Shown here piece after piece: positions 18,995 through 29,603 of a DNA stretch of 64,000 nt. Under the pieces are notes generated by a model. The model ran no database searches and was not told the DNA's origin. It saw nothing but the letters and a program-made list of their open reading frames with translations. The stretch lies in assembly GCF_002179555.1 (NCBI RefSeq), contig NZ_NHOU01000006.1, positions 73,007 through 137,006 on the forward strand, read 5' to 3'. The position numbers and the translations under genes are program-made. This DNA comes from Salinicola salarius. Lineage in GTDB: Bacteria > Pseudomonadota > Gammaproteobacteria > Pseudomonadales > Halomonadaceae. Positions within the stretch are counted from its first letter, which is position 1, and each line of letters starts with the position of its first letter.

Positions 18995-20092
18995 ATGTCA
19001 TTACAACTCGACAACGTGACACTGTCCGTGCGGGGCGAGACCTATATCGATAATGCCTGCCTGACGCTGGAGCCAGGGTCGTTCAATGTGCTGCTGGGGC
19101 ATACGCTGGCGGGAAAGACGACGTTGATGCGGCTGATGGCCGGCCTGGATATGCCGGATCGGGGAACGGTGCATCTTGGCGGACGGGACATGACCCATGT
19201 GCCGGTACGCCAGCGCAATGTCTCGATGGTCTATCAGCAGTTCATCAACTATCCCACGTTGACGGTTTTCGACAACATCGCTTCGCCGCTCAAGCAGGCC
19301 AAGGTATCTCATCAGGAGATCGCCCGACGAGTCGAGGAGACCGCCGCGATGCTGGGCATCCAGCACCTGCTGGGACGATACCCGCAGGAGCTCTCCGGCG
19401 GCCAGCAGCAACGCACGGCGATGGCTCGCGCACTGGTCAAGGACGCCGACCTGGTACTGTTCGACGAACCACTGGTCAACCTCGACTACAAGCTGCGCGA
19501 AGCTCTGCGGGTGGAAATGCGCAAGCTGTTCGAGTCGCGCCATACCATCGCCGTCTACGCCACTACCGAACCCGCGGAAGCGCTGGCGCTGGGCGGCACG
19601 ACCACGCTGCTGCACCAAGGCCGGATCGTCCAGAGCGGCCCCAGCGACGAGGTCTATCGCCACCCTTGCAACCGGGAGGCGGCGAGCCTGTTCGGCGAGC
19701 CGCCCATCAATCTGATGCCGATGACGATACGCGGCGAGGAGTGTCGGATTGCTGGCTTGCATCAGCCGCTGCCGGACGTGTGGCGTTCGCTGCCGGCCGG
19801 TGAGTACCAGGTGGGTATCCGACCACACCACTGGTCGCTGCAGCCGCTCGATGAGCCAGCGTTTCGCCTGCCGGTCATCGTCCGTGTGGCGGAGATCAGC
19901 GGCTCCGAGACATTCCTGCATCTATCGCATGACCGGATCGACCTGGTGGCGCATTTGATCGGCATTCACGAGTTCGGCGTCGACCAGGCTCTGGAGATGC
20001 AGGTGGCCTGTCGCCAGCTGTTCGTGTTCGAACCGGATGGCGACCTGGTGTTGTCGCCGTCTTCGCCGCTGCCAGCGCCTGCGAGCGTTTGA
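18995..20092 (+). CDS. glpS: glycerol ABC importer, ATP-binding subunit GlpS
   Basis: A 365-aa MalK-type ATPase, one of two ATP-binding subunits of the GlpSTPQUV glycerol importer. Walker A is G35-T42 (GHTLAGKT), signature LSGGQ is 133-137, and Walker B is LVLFDEP at 153-159. The switch histidine is missing: the usual VTHD reads ATTE, with T191 at the His position. A C-terminal TOBE-like regulatory domain follows. An in-frame ATG at 18962 adds 11 residues without a ribosome site; 18995 gives the family start MSLQLDNV, though its AAGGA is rather distant. First gene of a six-gene plus-strand operon. Confidence 0.93.
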   Translation: MSLQLDNVTLSVRGETYIDNACLTLEPGSFNVLLGHTLAGKTTLMRLMAGLDMPDRGTVHLGGRDMTHVPVRQRNVSMVYQQFINYPTLTVFDNIASPLKQAKVSHQEIARRVEETAAMLGIQHLLGRYPQELSGGQQQRTAMARALVKDADLVLFDEPLVNLDYKLREALRVEMRKLFESRHTIAVYATTEPAEALALGGTTTLLHQGRIVQSGPSDEVYRHPCNREAASLFGEPPINLMPMTIRGEECRIAGLHQPLPDVWRSLPAGEYQVGIRPHHWSLQPLDEPAFRLPVIVRVAEISGSETFLHLSHDRIDLVAHLIGIHEFGVDQALEMQVACRQLFVFEPDGDLVLSPSSPLPAPASV

Positions 20093-20104
20093 GGAGATCC
20101 AGAC

Positions 20105-21204
20105 ATGGCGGAAATTCGCCTGGAGCAGTTGGCGCACAGCTATCACGGCAACCCTTCGAAACCTGCCGACTATGCCTTGCGACATATGGAGCACGTGTGG
20201 GAACAGGGCGGGGCTTACGCCTTGCTAGGCCCTTCGGGCTGCGGCAAGAGCACGCTGCTCAATATCATTTCCGGACTATTGGTGCCCTCCGAAGGGCGTG
20301 TGCTTTACGACGGCAAGTCGGTCAACGATCTCAGCCCGCAGCAGCGCAACATCGCTCAGGTTTTTCAGTTTCCGGTGGTCTACGACACCATGACCGTATT
20401 CGAGAATCTGGCGTTTCCGCTACGCAATCAGGGACATGACCGTGATCGCATCGATCATCGAGTGCGCGAGGTGGCCGAGGCGTTGGAGATCGAACCTCTA
20501 TTGAGCCGCAAGGCACAGAACCTGACTGCGGACGAAAAGCAGAAGGTGTCGATGGGGCGCGGCCTGGTGCGCGACGATGTGGCGGCCATCCTGTTCGACG
20601 AGCCGCTGACGGTGATCGATCCGCAGCTGAAGTGGCGGCTGCGGCGCAAACTCAAGGAGATCCACCAGCGCTTCAACGTGACAATGGTCTACGTCACCCA
20701 TGATCAGCTCGAAGCGTCCACCTTCGCCGATAAGATCGCAGTGATGTACCAGGGACAGATCGTGCAGTTCGGCACGCCGCGAGAGCTGTTCGAGAATCCG
20801 CAGCATACCTTCGTCGGCTACTTCATCGGCAGCCCCGGCATGAACCTGCTCGACATCACGCTGGGCTCGTCAGGGGTCGAGCTCGAGGGGCGAGTGCTGC
20901 CAGTGGAGGAATCGATCGTCGCGCAGCTGCGTCGAGGAGGCGAAGGGCGTCTGCAGCTCGGCATCCGTCCGGAGTTCGTGCAGCTCGTCGCCTCCGAGGC
21001 GTCGACGCTGCACGGCCAGGTGGATCTGGTCCAAGACCAGGGCACCTTCAAGATCGTCGATGTGCGTCTCGACACGCCGTCGGCGGCCGTGATCAAGGCG
21101 CGTCTGGGTGAAGAGCAGCTCGTACCGGAAGGGCGTGTCGGACTGACGTTCCCGGCGGCCTGGCAACGTTTCTATCGTGATGACCGGCTGGTGGAGATCA
21201 TGCC

Positions 21205-21208
<4 letters not shown>
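20105..21208 (+). CDS. glpT: glycerol ABC importer, ATP-binding subunit GlpT
   Basis: A 367-aa MalK-type ATPase, partner of GlpS. Walker A is canonical (GPSGCGKST, 42-50), Walker B is AILFDEP (161-167) and the switch His is H199 (YVTHD). The ABC signature is degenerate: LTADE (140-144) replaces LSGGQ. The defects complement those of GlpS. GAGGAG lies 8 bases before the ATG. It overlaps glpP by ATGA. The symbol follows the rhizobial glpSTPQUV naming and must not be confused with the glycerol-3-phosphate antiporter GlpT. Confidence 0.93.
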
Positions 21209-22068
<860 letters not shown>

Positions 22069-22075
22069 CGCCGCC

Positions 22076-22876
22076 ATGAAATTGCGTAAAAGCCTGGTGA
22101 TGCTGATCTATCTACTGTTCGTGCTGGTGCCGATCTACTGGCTCGTCAACATGTCGCTGAAGTCGAACCGGGAAATTCTGGGCGGTCTCACCCTGTGGCC
22201 GGCGGCGCCGACGCTGGACAATTACCGGGTCATCTTCACCGAGCCGACCTGGTACACGAGCTATCTCAACTCCCTCAGCTACGTGTCGATGAACATGCTG
22301 ATCTCGCTGCTGGTGGCGTTGCCGGCCGCCTATGCGTTCTCGCGCTACCGCTTCCTGGGCGACAAGCACATGTTCTTTTGGCTGTTGACCAACCGGATGG
22401 CGCCACCGGCGGTTTTCCTGCTGCCGTTCTTCCAACTCTATTCGGCGGTGGGGCTGTTCGATACGCCGATCGCCGTGGCGCTGGCGCACTGCCTGTTCAA
22501 CGTGCCGCTGGCGGTGTGGATTCTGGAGGGCTTCATGTCGTCGGTGCCCAAGGAGATCGACGAAACGGCTTATATCGACGGCTATACCTTTCCCAAGTTC
22601 TTCGTCCGCATCTTCTTGCCGATGATTCGACCCGGCATCGGTGTCACCGCGTTTTTCTGCTTCATGTTCTCGTGGGTGGAGCTGCTGCTGGCGCGGACGC
22701 TGACTTCGGTCGACGCCAAGCCGATCGTGTCGCAGATGACCCGCACGGTATCGGCATCCGGCATCGACTGGGGCGTGCTGGCGGCAGCCGGCGTGGTGGC
22801 ACTGCTACCCGGCATCGCCGTGATCTATTTCGTGCGCAATCACGTTGCCAAGGGCTTTGCCCTGGGCCGCGTCTGA
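22076..22876 (+). CDS. glpQ: glycerol ABC importer, permease GlpQ
   Basis: A 266-aa MalG/UgpE-type permease with six hydrophobic segments. The EAA-like loop is DETAYIDGYTFPKFFVRIFLP (about 162-182). It pairs with GlpP. Not the glycerophosphodiesterase that shares the name GlpQ in E. coli. Confidence 0.92.
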   Translation: MKLRKSLVMLIYLLFVLVPIYWLVNMSLKSNREILGGLTLWPAAPTLDNYRVIFTEPTWYTSYLNSLSYVSMNMLISLLVALPAAYAFSRYRFLGDKHMFFWLLTNRMAPPAVFLLPFFQLYSAVGLFDTPIAVALAHCLFNVPLAVWILEGFMSSVPKEIDETAYIDGYTFPKFFVRIFLPMIRPGIGVTAFFCFMFSWVELLLARTLTSVDAKPIVSQMTRTVSASGIDWGVLAAAGVVALLPGIAVIYFVRNHVAKGFALGRV

Positions 22877-22905
22877 TCGGCTCGCCGGAAAGAGAGGAGA
22901 TCATC

Positions 22906-23178
22906 ATGGGCTGGATGGCCTGGACACTACCGACGGCACTGTTCTTTTCGGCGATCGCGCTGATGCTGGTGGCGATGACGGTGTGGCAGACCGTATCCCC
23001 GGCGCGCGAGCGCAAAGGGTTCCTGCCGCTGGCCACATCGCGCGGCGACCGGCTGTTCATCGGCCTGCTGGCTTCGGCATACGTACATCTGCTGGTGCTG
23101 GCATTGACCGACTGGCCGCTATGGGTCGCGACCGCGATCTGCGTGGCAGGAATGGCAATCATCATGAAATGGGGGTAA
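22906..23178 (+). CDS. glpU: small membrane protein of the glycerol importer (DUF2160, GlpU)
   Basis: A 90-aa protein with three hydrophobic stretches (about 5-27, 48-65, 68-86), of the DUF2160 family found within glpSTPQUV operons. Its role is unknown. The start is the ATG at 22906, 6 bases after GAGGAG; a much longer open frame through this point merely overlaps glpQ. It lies between the permease and binding-protein genes, so it is likely an accessory subunit. Confidence 0.88.
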   Translation: MGWMAWTLPTALFFSAIALMLVAMTVWQTVSPARERKGFLPLATSRGDRLFIGLLASAYVHLLVLALTDWPLWVATAICVAGMAIIMKWG

Positions 23179-23258
23179 CGCATCGACCTGGGATCATCGT
23201 TCTTCATCGGGTAGCGCCACGATAGGACAAACGAAGGATAACAAAGAGGATTAACGCC

Positions 23259-25013
23259 ATGTTCGATATCAAGCACGCCAAATCGTCTCGCCGAACGCCG
23301 CTTGGCATTGGCGTCGGGGTCAGTCTCGCGGGGCTGATGGCCATATCGGGAGCCGCAGTTGCTGATCAGTACCAGGACGCCGCCAAACGCTGGCTGGACG
23401 ACGAGTTCTCGACCTCGACGCTCACGCCCGAGCAGCAGATGGCGGAGATGCAGTGGTTCATCGATGCCGCCAAGCCGTATCGCGGCATGCAGATTAATGT
23501 GGTTTCGGAAACGCTCACGACCCATAAATACGAATCCGAAGTGCTGGCCCGGGCGTTCAGCGAGATTACTGGTATCCAACTGACCCACGATCTGGTTCAG
23601 GAAGGGGACGTGATCGAGAAGCTGCAGACGCAGATGCAGTCCGGTCGCAATATCTACGATGCCTACGTCAACGATTCGGATCTGATCGGCACCCACGCGC
23701 GCTACGGCAAGGTGGTGCCGATTTCCGACATGATCGAGGGCGACGGGGCCGAGGTCACGTCGCCGACGCTGGATCTCGACGACTTCATCGGCCTGTCGTT
23801 CACCACGGGGCCTGACGGCAAGGTCTACCAGTTACCCGACCAGCAATTCGCCAATCTCTACTGGTTCCGCGCCGACTGGTTCGATGATCCGGAGATCAAG
23901 CAGCAATTCAAGGAGAAGTACGGCTACGAGCTGGGCGTGCCGGTGAACTGGTCGGCCTACGAGGATATCGCCGATTTCTTCACCAACGATGTCCACGATA
24001 TCGATGGCGTGCGCGTCTACGGCCACATGGACTACGGCAAGAAGGATCCCTCGCTGGGCTGGCGTTTCACCGATGCCTGGTTCTCGATGGCCGGGGCCGG
24101 CGACAAAGGCATTCCCAACGGCCTGCCGGTCGACGAATGGGGTATTCGTGTCGAGCAGTGCCACCCGGTCGGTTCGAACGTCACCCGCGGCGGTGCAACC
24201 AATGGGCCGGCGGCGGTGTTCGCGACTCAGAAGTATATCGATTGGCTGCATGACTATGCGCCGCCGGAAGCTCAGGGCATGACGTTCTCCGAAGCGGGGC
24301 CGGTGCCGGCGCAGGGCAATGTCGCTCAGCAGATCTTCTGGTACACCGGCTTCACCGCCGACATGACGCAGCCAGGTCTGCCGGTGGTCAACGAGGACGG
24401 CACGCCCAAATGGCGCATGGCGCCGTCACCGGTGGGCCCATACTGGGAAGACGGCATGAAGAAGGGCTATCAGGACGTGGGTTCCTGGACCTTCATGGAG
24501 TCGACGCCCCAGAAGAACCGTCTCGCCGCCTGGCTCTACGCGCAGTTCGTGACGTCGAAATCAGTCTCTCTCCAGAAAACGCTGGTGGGGCTGACGCCGA
24601 TTCGCGAGTCCGACATCCAGTCCGACGCGATGACCGAAGCCGCGCCCAAGCTGGGCGGGCTGGTCGAGTTCTATCGCAGCCCGGCGCGGCTGCAGTGGTC
24701 GCCGACCGGCACTAACGTGCCGGACTATCCCAAGCTCGCACAGCTGTGGTGGCAGTTCATCTCCCGCGCTGTCAGTGGCGAGACCAGTGCCCAGGAAGCG
24801 CTGGACGGTCTGGCGGACGCGCAGGATCGAATCATGGAGCGCCTGGAGCGCGCCAACGTCCAGCCGCAGTGTGGGCCGAAACTCAACGAGCCGCGCGATG
24901 CGCAGTACTGGCTGGACCAGCCCGGCGCGCCCAAGCCCAAGCTCGACAACGAAAAGCCGCAGGGCAAGACCGTTCCGTATGACGAGATGGTGAAGTCCTG
25001 GCAGGAGAGCTGA
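23259..25013 (+). CDS. glpV: glycerol ABC importer, substrate-binding protein GlpV
   Basis: A 584-aa periplasmic binding protein, longer than most sugar-binding proteins, as is typical for GlpV. The signal peptide covers about residues 1-35 (KSSRRTPLGIGVGVSLAGLMA, cleavage near AAVA-DQ). The mature part has the extracellular solute-binding fold (GRNIYDAYVNDSDLIG; DGKVYQLPDQQFANLYWFR). It delivers glycerol to GlpPQ. GAGGA lies before the ATG. The operon ends in the terminator at 25072. Confidence 0.93.
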   Translation: MFDIKHAKSSRRTPLGIGVGVSLAGLMAISGAAVADQYQDAAKRWLDDEFSTSTLTPEQQMAEMQWFIDAAKPYRGMQINVVSETLTTHKYESEVLARAFSEITGIQLTHDLVQEGDVIEKLQTQMQSGRNIYDAYVNDSDLIGTHARYGKVVPISDMIEGDGAEVTSPTLDLDDFIGLSFTTGPDGKVYQLPDQQFANLYWFRADWFDDPEIKQQFKEKYGYELGVPVNWSAYEDIADFFTNDVHDIDGVRVYGHMDYGKKDPSLGWRFTDAWFSMAGAGDKGIPNGLPVDEWGIRVEQCHPVGSNVTRGGATNGPAAVFATQKYIDWLHDYAPPEAQGMTFSEAGPVPAQGNVAQQIFWYTGFTADMTQPGLPVVNEDGTPKWRMAPSPVGPYWEDGMKKGYQDVGSWTFMESTPQKNRLAAWLYAQFVTSKSVSLQKTLVGLTPIRESDIQSDAMTEAAPKLGGLVEFYRSPARLQWSPTGTNVPDYPKLAQLWWQFISRAVSGETSAQEALDGLADAQDRIMERLERANVQPQCGPKLNEPRDAQYWLDQPGAPKPKLDNEKPQGKTVPYDEMVKSWQES

Positions 25014-25071
25014 GTGAATTCTCGGACTGCAGCCACAACTCGAGGTTTTCGCGTCACCTAGGCGGCGACCT

Positions 25072-25099
25072 TCCCGCCGGTAGTCCGGCGGGATTTTTT
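25072..25099 (+). terminator. Rho-independent terminator of the glpSTPQUV operon
   Basis: TCCCGCCGG / CCGGCGGGA 9-bp stem with loop TAGT, followed by a run of T. Confidence 0.95.
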
Positions 25100-25194
25100 T
25101 GCCCCGTTTTCGCCGGCAGCGGCGCTATTGTGCGCCTGGCCTCACGACTTTTGACCGGGCGGTAGCTACCATGGAGGGACAGCAGGAGTAGAAC

Positions 25195-26028
25195 ATGTCA
25201 CTGAATTCGTTGTTCGAGCATATTCATCAGTTACCCAGCGTGCCCGCCGTGGTCACCGAACTGATCGCCAGTCTGGATAACGACAAGATCAGTATCCACC
25301 GCGTCTCGACCACGATTCATAAAGACCCCAACCTGAGTCTGAAATTGTTGCGCTCCGCCAATTCCGTGCGCTATGGCGTGGGTCGAAATGTAGCGACGAT
25401 CGACGACGCCTTGTTGCTGCTGGGCTTCGACCGCGTGCGTACGCTGGTCATTGCCTCGGGCATGGTCGCTATGCTCAAGGAAGTGCCCGGTCTCGATCGC
25501 AAGGCGTTCTGGCGCGAGTCGTTCATGGTCGCCAATCTCAGTCGCACGATCGTGCGACATAGCCGCTTGCAAGGGCTGGCGCCGGAGACCGCTTTCACCT
25601 GTGGCATTCTGCATCACGTGGGCTCCGCGTTGATGCATATCGGTCACCCCGAAACCATGCAGCGGATCGACGCGCTGGTCGCAGAGGGCGCGCCGCGGGC
25701 CGAGCTGGAAGCCAACCAGTTCGGTTATACCTTCAGCGAGGTGGGCGCCGAGCTGGGGCGTCGCTGGCGCTTCCCCGAGCCCATCTGCAATGCGCTGACC
25801 TACCAGGGTAAACCGCTGGAATCCGTGCCGTTTTCGGCGTACGCCGCTGCCGTTCACCTGGCCATTGGTCTCTACCACGGTATCGCCAATGGGCGGCGCG
25901 AAGAACACGCCCTGGGTGAGATGCCGCGGGACGTTCGTCGGCCGCTCGCACTGGATCTGCTCTCGCTTTACGAGGAGATCCTGCAGAGCATGCGCACGGA
26001 TGACGAACTGGATATTTTTCTGGAGTAA
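25195..26028 (+). CDS. HDOD-domain protein
   Basis: A 277-aa protein made of one HDOD domain (about residues 8-210), a metal-lacking relative of HD phosphohydrolases. Diagnostic stretches are LPSVPAVVTELIASLDND, PNLSLKLLRSANSVRYG, TIDDALLLLGFDRVRTLVIA and FTCGILHHVGSALMH. HDOD proteins are linked to signalling and stress control, but the output is unknown here since no other domain is fused. CAGGAG precedes the ATG. It is a single-gene unit between the glycerol and methionine regions. Confidence 0.9.
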   Translation: MSLNSLFEHIHQLPSVPAVVTELIASLDNDKISIHRVSTTIHKDPNLSLKLLRSANSVRYGVGRNVATIDDALLLLGFDRVRTLVIASGMVAMLKEVPGLDRKAFWRESFMVANLSRTIVRHSRLQGLAPETAFTCGILHHVGSALMHIGHPETMQRIDALVAEGAPRAELEANQFGYTFSEVGAELGRRWRFPEPICNALTYQGKPLESVPFSAYAAAVHLAIGLYHGIANGRREEHALGEMPRDVRRPLALDLLSLYEEILQSMRTDDELDIFLE

Positions 26029-26067
26029 GCCCGAATTGCCGGATTTGACCGCCGTGGGACGGGGAGC

Positions 26068-26541
26068 TCAGACGACCGAGGTGTTGGTGTTCAGGTCGCT
26101 GGCCTTGGTGAACACGCTGCACAGGCGTTCGATGCCCGCCTGATCCTCGGCGTTGAAACGTGCAGGAACGGGGCTGTCGATATCCAGCACGCCCCACACT
26201 TTGTCGCCGACGACGATCGGTATCACCAACTCGGAACGCGAGGCCGCATCGCAAGCGATATGGTCCGGCACCGCATGGACGTCGTCGACTCGTTGCGTCT
26301 GACGTGAACGGGCCGCGGCGCCGCAGACGCCCTTGGTAAACGGGATCGGGTTGCAGGCCGGCAAGCCCTGGAAAGGACCCAGAACCAGCGTCTCGGGGTG
26401 GCGCTGAAGATAGAAGCCGACCCAGTTCAGCTCGCCTAGCGTCTGCATCAGGAAGGCGCTGGTCTGTGCGGCATTGGTCAGCCAGTCGCGAGTATCGAGC
26501 AGGGCTTGCAGCTGGCGCTCGAGGGAATCGTAGTCGGTCAT
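26068..26541 (-). CDS. msrC: free methionine-(R)-sulfoxide reductase, GAF-domain type
   Basis: A 157-aa GAF-fold enzyme that reduces free methionine-R-sulfoxide, using thioredoxin. The catalytic cysteines lie in GLPACNPIPF, TKGVCGAAA and HIACDAASRSE, as in E. coli MsrC (YebR). WVGFY is the family substrate-binding stretch. An upstream frame extension exists, but the ATG at 26541 has AAGGA in front and gives family length. It sits next to metQ, so methionine repair and import genes adjoin. Confidence 0.9.
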   Translation of the reverse strand: MTDYDSLERQLQALLDTRDWLTNAAQTSAFLMQTLGELNWVGFYLQRHPETLVLGPFQGLPACNPIPFTKGVCGAAARSRQTQRVDDVHAVPDHIACDAASRSELVIPIVVGDKVWGVLDIDSPVPARFNAEDQAGIERLCSVFTKASDLNTNTSVV

Positions 26542-26579
26542 CACGGGTTTCCTTGTCACGGGGAGAGGGTATCGAAACC

Positions 26580-26609
26580 AGAAACCAGCGCCCTGGGACG
26601 CTGGTTTCT
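26580..26609. terminator. 11-bp hairpin between metQ and msrC
   Basis: AGAAACCAGCG / CGCTGGTTTCT with loop CCCTGGGA. It follows metQ on the minus strand; a weak T-rich tail makes it a plausible terminator. Confidence 0.6.
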
Positions 26610-26674
26610 GATTCGCTGCGGTGGCTAGCGAGAACCGGCCAGCGGATTCGCCGACCGGTGTCTGGCGACCCGGC

Positions 26675-27475
26675 TTACTTCCAGCCGGGAACGGCGCCAC
26701 CCTCGAACAGCGCTTCGGCCTTGTCGGCGACGGCGTCCGACTGGTACGCCTTGACCAGTTCCTGAATCGCCTCGCGATCCTGATCGCCGCCACGCACCAC
26801 GATCAGGTTGACGTAAGGCGAGTCCGGGCCTTCCTTGATCAGCGCATCATCCAGCGTCAGGCCGGCGGGCTGCGTGAAGGTGCTGTTGATGAACGCCATG
26901 TCGACGTCCTGCAGCACGCGCGGCATCTGGGCGGCCTCGATCTCCTTGAACGAATAATCGTGCGGATTCTCGGTGATGTTGATCGGCGTCGCTTCCAGGT
27001 TTTTCGGATCGTCGAGCGTGATCAGCCCGAGGTTGTCCATCAGGATCAGCGCGCGGCCTTCGTTGGTCGGATCGTTGGGTACGGCGATGGTCGCGCCGTC
27101 GGGCAGATCGTCGATGCTGTCGTACTTGGCGGAATAGGCGCCGATCGGATAGACGAACGTCTTGCCGGCAATGGCGAAATCATAGCCGCGGTCGTTGACC
27201 ATCGAGCGCATGTAGGGCTCGTGCTGGTACGCATTGGCGTCCAGGCTGCCATCGGCGAGCGCGGCATTGGGCGTCACGTAATCGGTGAACTCGATGATCT
27301 CGACGTCGAGGCCGTACTTCTCCTTGGCGACCTGTTTTGCCACTTGCATGACATCGGTCTCGGGGCCGGCCATGGTGCCGACCTTGATGGTATCGTCGGC
27401 GGCATGCGCGGCACCGGCGACCAGGCCCAGGCTCAATGCGGCGGCGCTTAGCGTACGTGTGAGTGAAATCGGCAT
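26675..27475 (-). CDS. metQ: methionine ABC importer, substrate-binding protein
   Basis: A 266-aa NlpA/MetQ-family periplasmic protein that binds methionine. Family stretches include VEIIEFTDYVTPNAALADGS, DANAYQHEPYM and VPNDPTNEGRAL. The signal peptide ends AHA (23-25) with no lipobox cysteine, so unlike E. coli MetQ it is predicted to be soluble rather than lipid-anchored. It is the last gene of the minus-strand metN-metI-metQ order, with a 172-bp gap after metI that might hold its own promoter. Confidence 0.92.
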   Translation of the reverse strand: MPISLTRTLSAAALSLGLVAGAAHAADDTIKVGTMAGPETDVMQVAKQVAKEKYGLDVEIIEFTDYVTPNAALADGSLDANAYQHEPYMRSMVNDRGYDFAIAGKTFVYPIGAYSAKYDSIDDLPDGATIAVPNDPTNEGRALILMDNLGLITLDDPKNLEATPINITENPHDYSFKEIEAAQMPRVLQDVDMAFINSTFTQPAGLTLDDALIKEGPDSPYVNLIVVRGGDQDREAIQELVKAYQSDAVADKAEALFEGGAVPGWK

Positions 27476-27647
27476 TGGCGAGACTCTCCCTGAACGATGT
27501 TGCTCATATCAATGTAGGGACGATGAATGGTGGAGCGATCCAAGATCGGCGTTCGCATTCATCGTCATCCGTTGTCCGCTGTAATATAACGGAATAACAG
27601 AAGACGCGGTAATTCATTCTGGTTATTAGTCTAGTGGAGGGCCGCAA

Positions 27648-28301
27648 TCACTTGTGATCGCTCTTGCGCACCAGATAATCCCCCAGACTCTGGAATAGCT
27701 GCACCATGACCACAAGCACGACCACGGTGATCAGCATCACGGTCGGGTTGAAGCGGTTGTAGCCGTAGCGGATGCCCAGGTCGCCAAGCCCGCCACCGCC
27801 CACCGCGCCCGCCATGGCGGAGTAGCTGACCAGAGCGACGATGGTGATCGTCAGGCCATTGATGATGCCGCCACGCGCTTCCGGCAGCAGGACCTTCATG
27901 ATGATCTGCATCGGCGTCGCGCCCATCGACTGGGCGGCTTCGACCAGGCCGGGAGAGACTTCGTTAAGCGCGCCTTCGACCAGCCGGGCGACGAACGGAA
28001 TCGCGGCGATCGTCAGCGGCACGGCGGCGGCATTGGTGCCGATGGAGCTGCCGACGATCATGCGGGTGAACGGAATGATCGCCACCAGCAGGATAATGAA
28101 CGGTACCGAACGCCCGACGTTGGTGACGATGCCGAGTATCGTGTTGACGACCGGCTGGGCGAGGATCTGGCGCGGCCGCGTCACATACAGCAATACGCCG
28201 AGGGGCACGCCCACCAGCGCCGACAGAATGCCGGCAACGGCGACCATGTAGAGCGTTTCCAGCGTGGACTGCCAGACGAGATCAATCAGTGCGCTGGACA
28301 T
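27648..28301 (-). CDS. metI: methionine ABC importer, permease
   Basis: A 217-aa inner-membrane permease with five hydrophobic segments and the coupling loop GLVEAAQSMGATPMQIIMKVLLPEA (split about 130-155). It moves methionine with MetN and MetQ. Its start overlaps the metN end by 20 bp. Confidence 0.94.
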   Translation of the reverse strand: MSSALIDLVWQSTLETLYMVAVAGILSALVGVPLGVLLYVTRPRQILAQPVVNTILGIVTNVGRSVPFIILLVAIIPFTRMIVGSSIGTNAAAVPLTIAAIPFVARLVEGALNEVSPGLVEAAQSMGATPMQIIMKVLLPEARGGIINGLTITIVALVSYSAMAGAVGGGGLGDLGIRYGYNRFNPTVMLITVVVLVVMVQLFQSLGDYLVRKSDHK

Positions 28302-29325
28302 GACCCATTACCTCCACTTGCAGATCAAAGGATTCGAGCGTTGTCAGCGCTTGTTGCGTCTGCGAAGCACTGCCCATCAGTTCGGCGATCATCAGGCCGA
28401 GCGTACGCCCCTGGATGGATTCGACCTTGGCCTGAAGAATGCTGACATCGATGCCATGTTCCCGGGCCAGGCGCGAGATCAGCGGAGTGGACACGCTGTC
28501 GCCGGAGAAGGTCAGCCGCACCACGGGGTGGGTGGTTTCGCCGGGCTCGGGTTCGAGCCGCTCGATCAGCGCCTGGGGCGCTTCCAGCTTGAGAAAGTCG
28601 TTCAGGAACTCCCGTCCCAGCTGCGTACCCGGCGCAGTGAAGAAGTCGCCGACATCGGCGTCTTCGACCAGGCGACCGTCGGAAATCAGCCCCACGCGAT
28701 GACAAATGGTTTTCACCACTTCCATTTCGTGGGTGATCAGCAGGATGGTCAGCCCCAGTTGCTGGTTGATTTCCTGCAGCAGCGTCAGGATCGAGGCTGT
28801 CGTCTGCGGGTCGAGTGCCGATGTGGCTTCGTCGCACAGCAGCACCTTGGGACGGCTGGCGAGTGCGCGAGCGATGGCCACGCGCTGTTTCTGACCGCCG
28901 GACAGCTGCGCCGGATACTGTTTCGTCTTGTCCGCCAGCCCGGTCATCTCCAGCAGCGGAAGGACGCGCTCGCGAATGGTCTGGCGCGACTGCCCCATCA
29001 GCTCGAGCGGCAGGGCGACATTGTCGTAGACGGTGCGATTGGTCAGCAGATTGAAGTGCTGGAAGATCATGCCGCATTGATGGCGCGCCTGGCGCAGGGC
29101 GGCCGCATCCATCGCGGTCAGCTCCTGCCCGTCGATGATGACGCGGCCGGCGCTCGGGCGTTCGAGCAGGTTGACGCAGCGAATGAGCGTCGACTTGCCG
29201 GCGCCGGAGAGGCCGATGACGCCGTGAATCGTGCCCTTGGGCACCTGCAGGTCGATATCCTTCAGCGCCTGCACGGCACCGGGCCCGCTGCCGTAGGTTT
29301 TGGAGACGTTGTCCAGTGTGATCAT
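28282..29325 (-). CDS. metN: methionine ABC importer, ATP-binding subunit
   Basis: A 347-aa ATPase. Walker A is GLSGAGKST (about 38-46), signature LSGGQ (about 141-145), Walker B VLLCDEATSALD, and the switch His is in LITHEMEV. The C-terminal NIL domain (about 265-347), which senses methionine and inhibits the transporter, is present. First gene of the minus-strand metNIQ set. No clear MetJ box tandem was found upstream. Confidence 0.95.
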   Translation of the reverse strand: MITLDNVSKTYGSGPGAVQALKDIDLQVPKGTIHGVIGLSGAGKSTLIRCVNLLERPSAGRVIIDGQELTAMDAAALRQARHQCGMIFQHFNLLTNRTVYDNVALPLELMGQSRQTIRERVLPLLEMTGLADKTKQYPAQLSGGQKQRVAIARALASRPKVLLCDEATSALDPQTTASILTLLQEINQQLGLTILLITHEMEVVKTICHRVGLISDGRLVEDADVGDFFTAPGTQLGREFLNDFLKLEAPQALIERLEPEPGETTHPVVRLTFSGDSVSTPLISRLAREHGIDVSILQAKVESIQGRTLGLMIAELMGSASQTQQALTTLESFDLQVEVMGHVQRTD

Positions 29326-29603
29326 TAGGCGTGTCGAAAGCGTCTGTCTGGGAGTCGGGGGAGCGGGGTGGGATTTCTCGCGCCTTGGGATATCACCGGC
29401 GCCAGCCCCGCTTCGATGAGGGCGCTAGTATACGGATCTCGCCGGACCAGAGCGACCGCTGGCGTCGGCTTCCGTCGCGAGATACCGTAAGCGACGGCGG
29501 CCGGTTTGCCGCCACACGGTTTCCGCTCTCAATGACAACTCTCTGCCTCAAGACTCAAGACTCTGTTTCAAGACACTTTTAAAAGACAACAAGGAGAAAG
29601 TCG

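Noticed and set aside
22195-23178. 327-aa frame spanning glpQ and the DUF2160 gene
   Set aside because: Its first two-thirds overlap glpQ in another frame; only the last 90 codons, from the ATG at 22906, form a real gene.
29326-29603. MetJ-type operator before metN
   Set aside because: No tandem AGACGTCT-like boxes; one weak AGACAGACGCT stretch on the minus strand is not enough.
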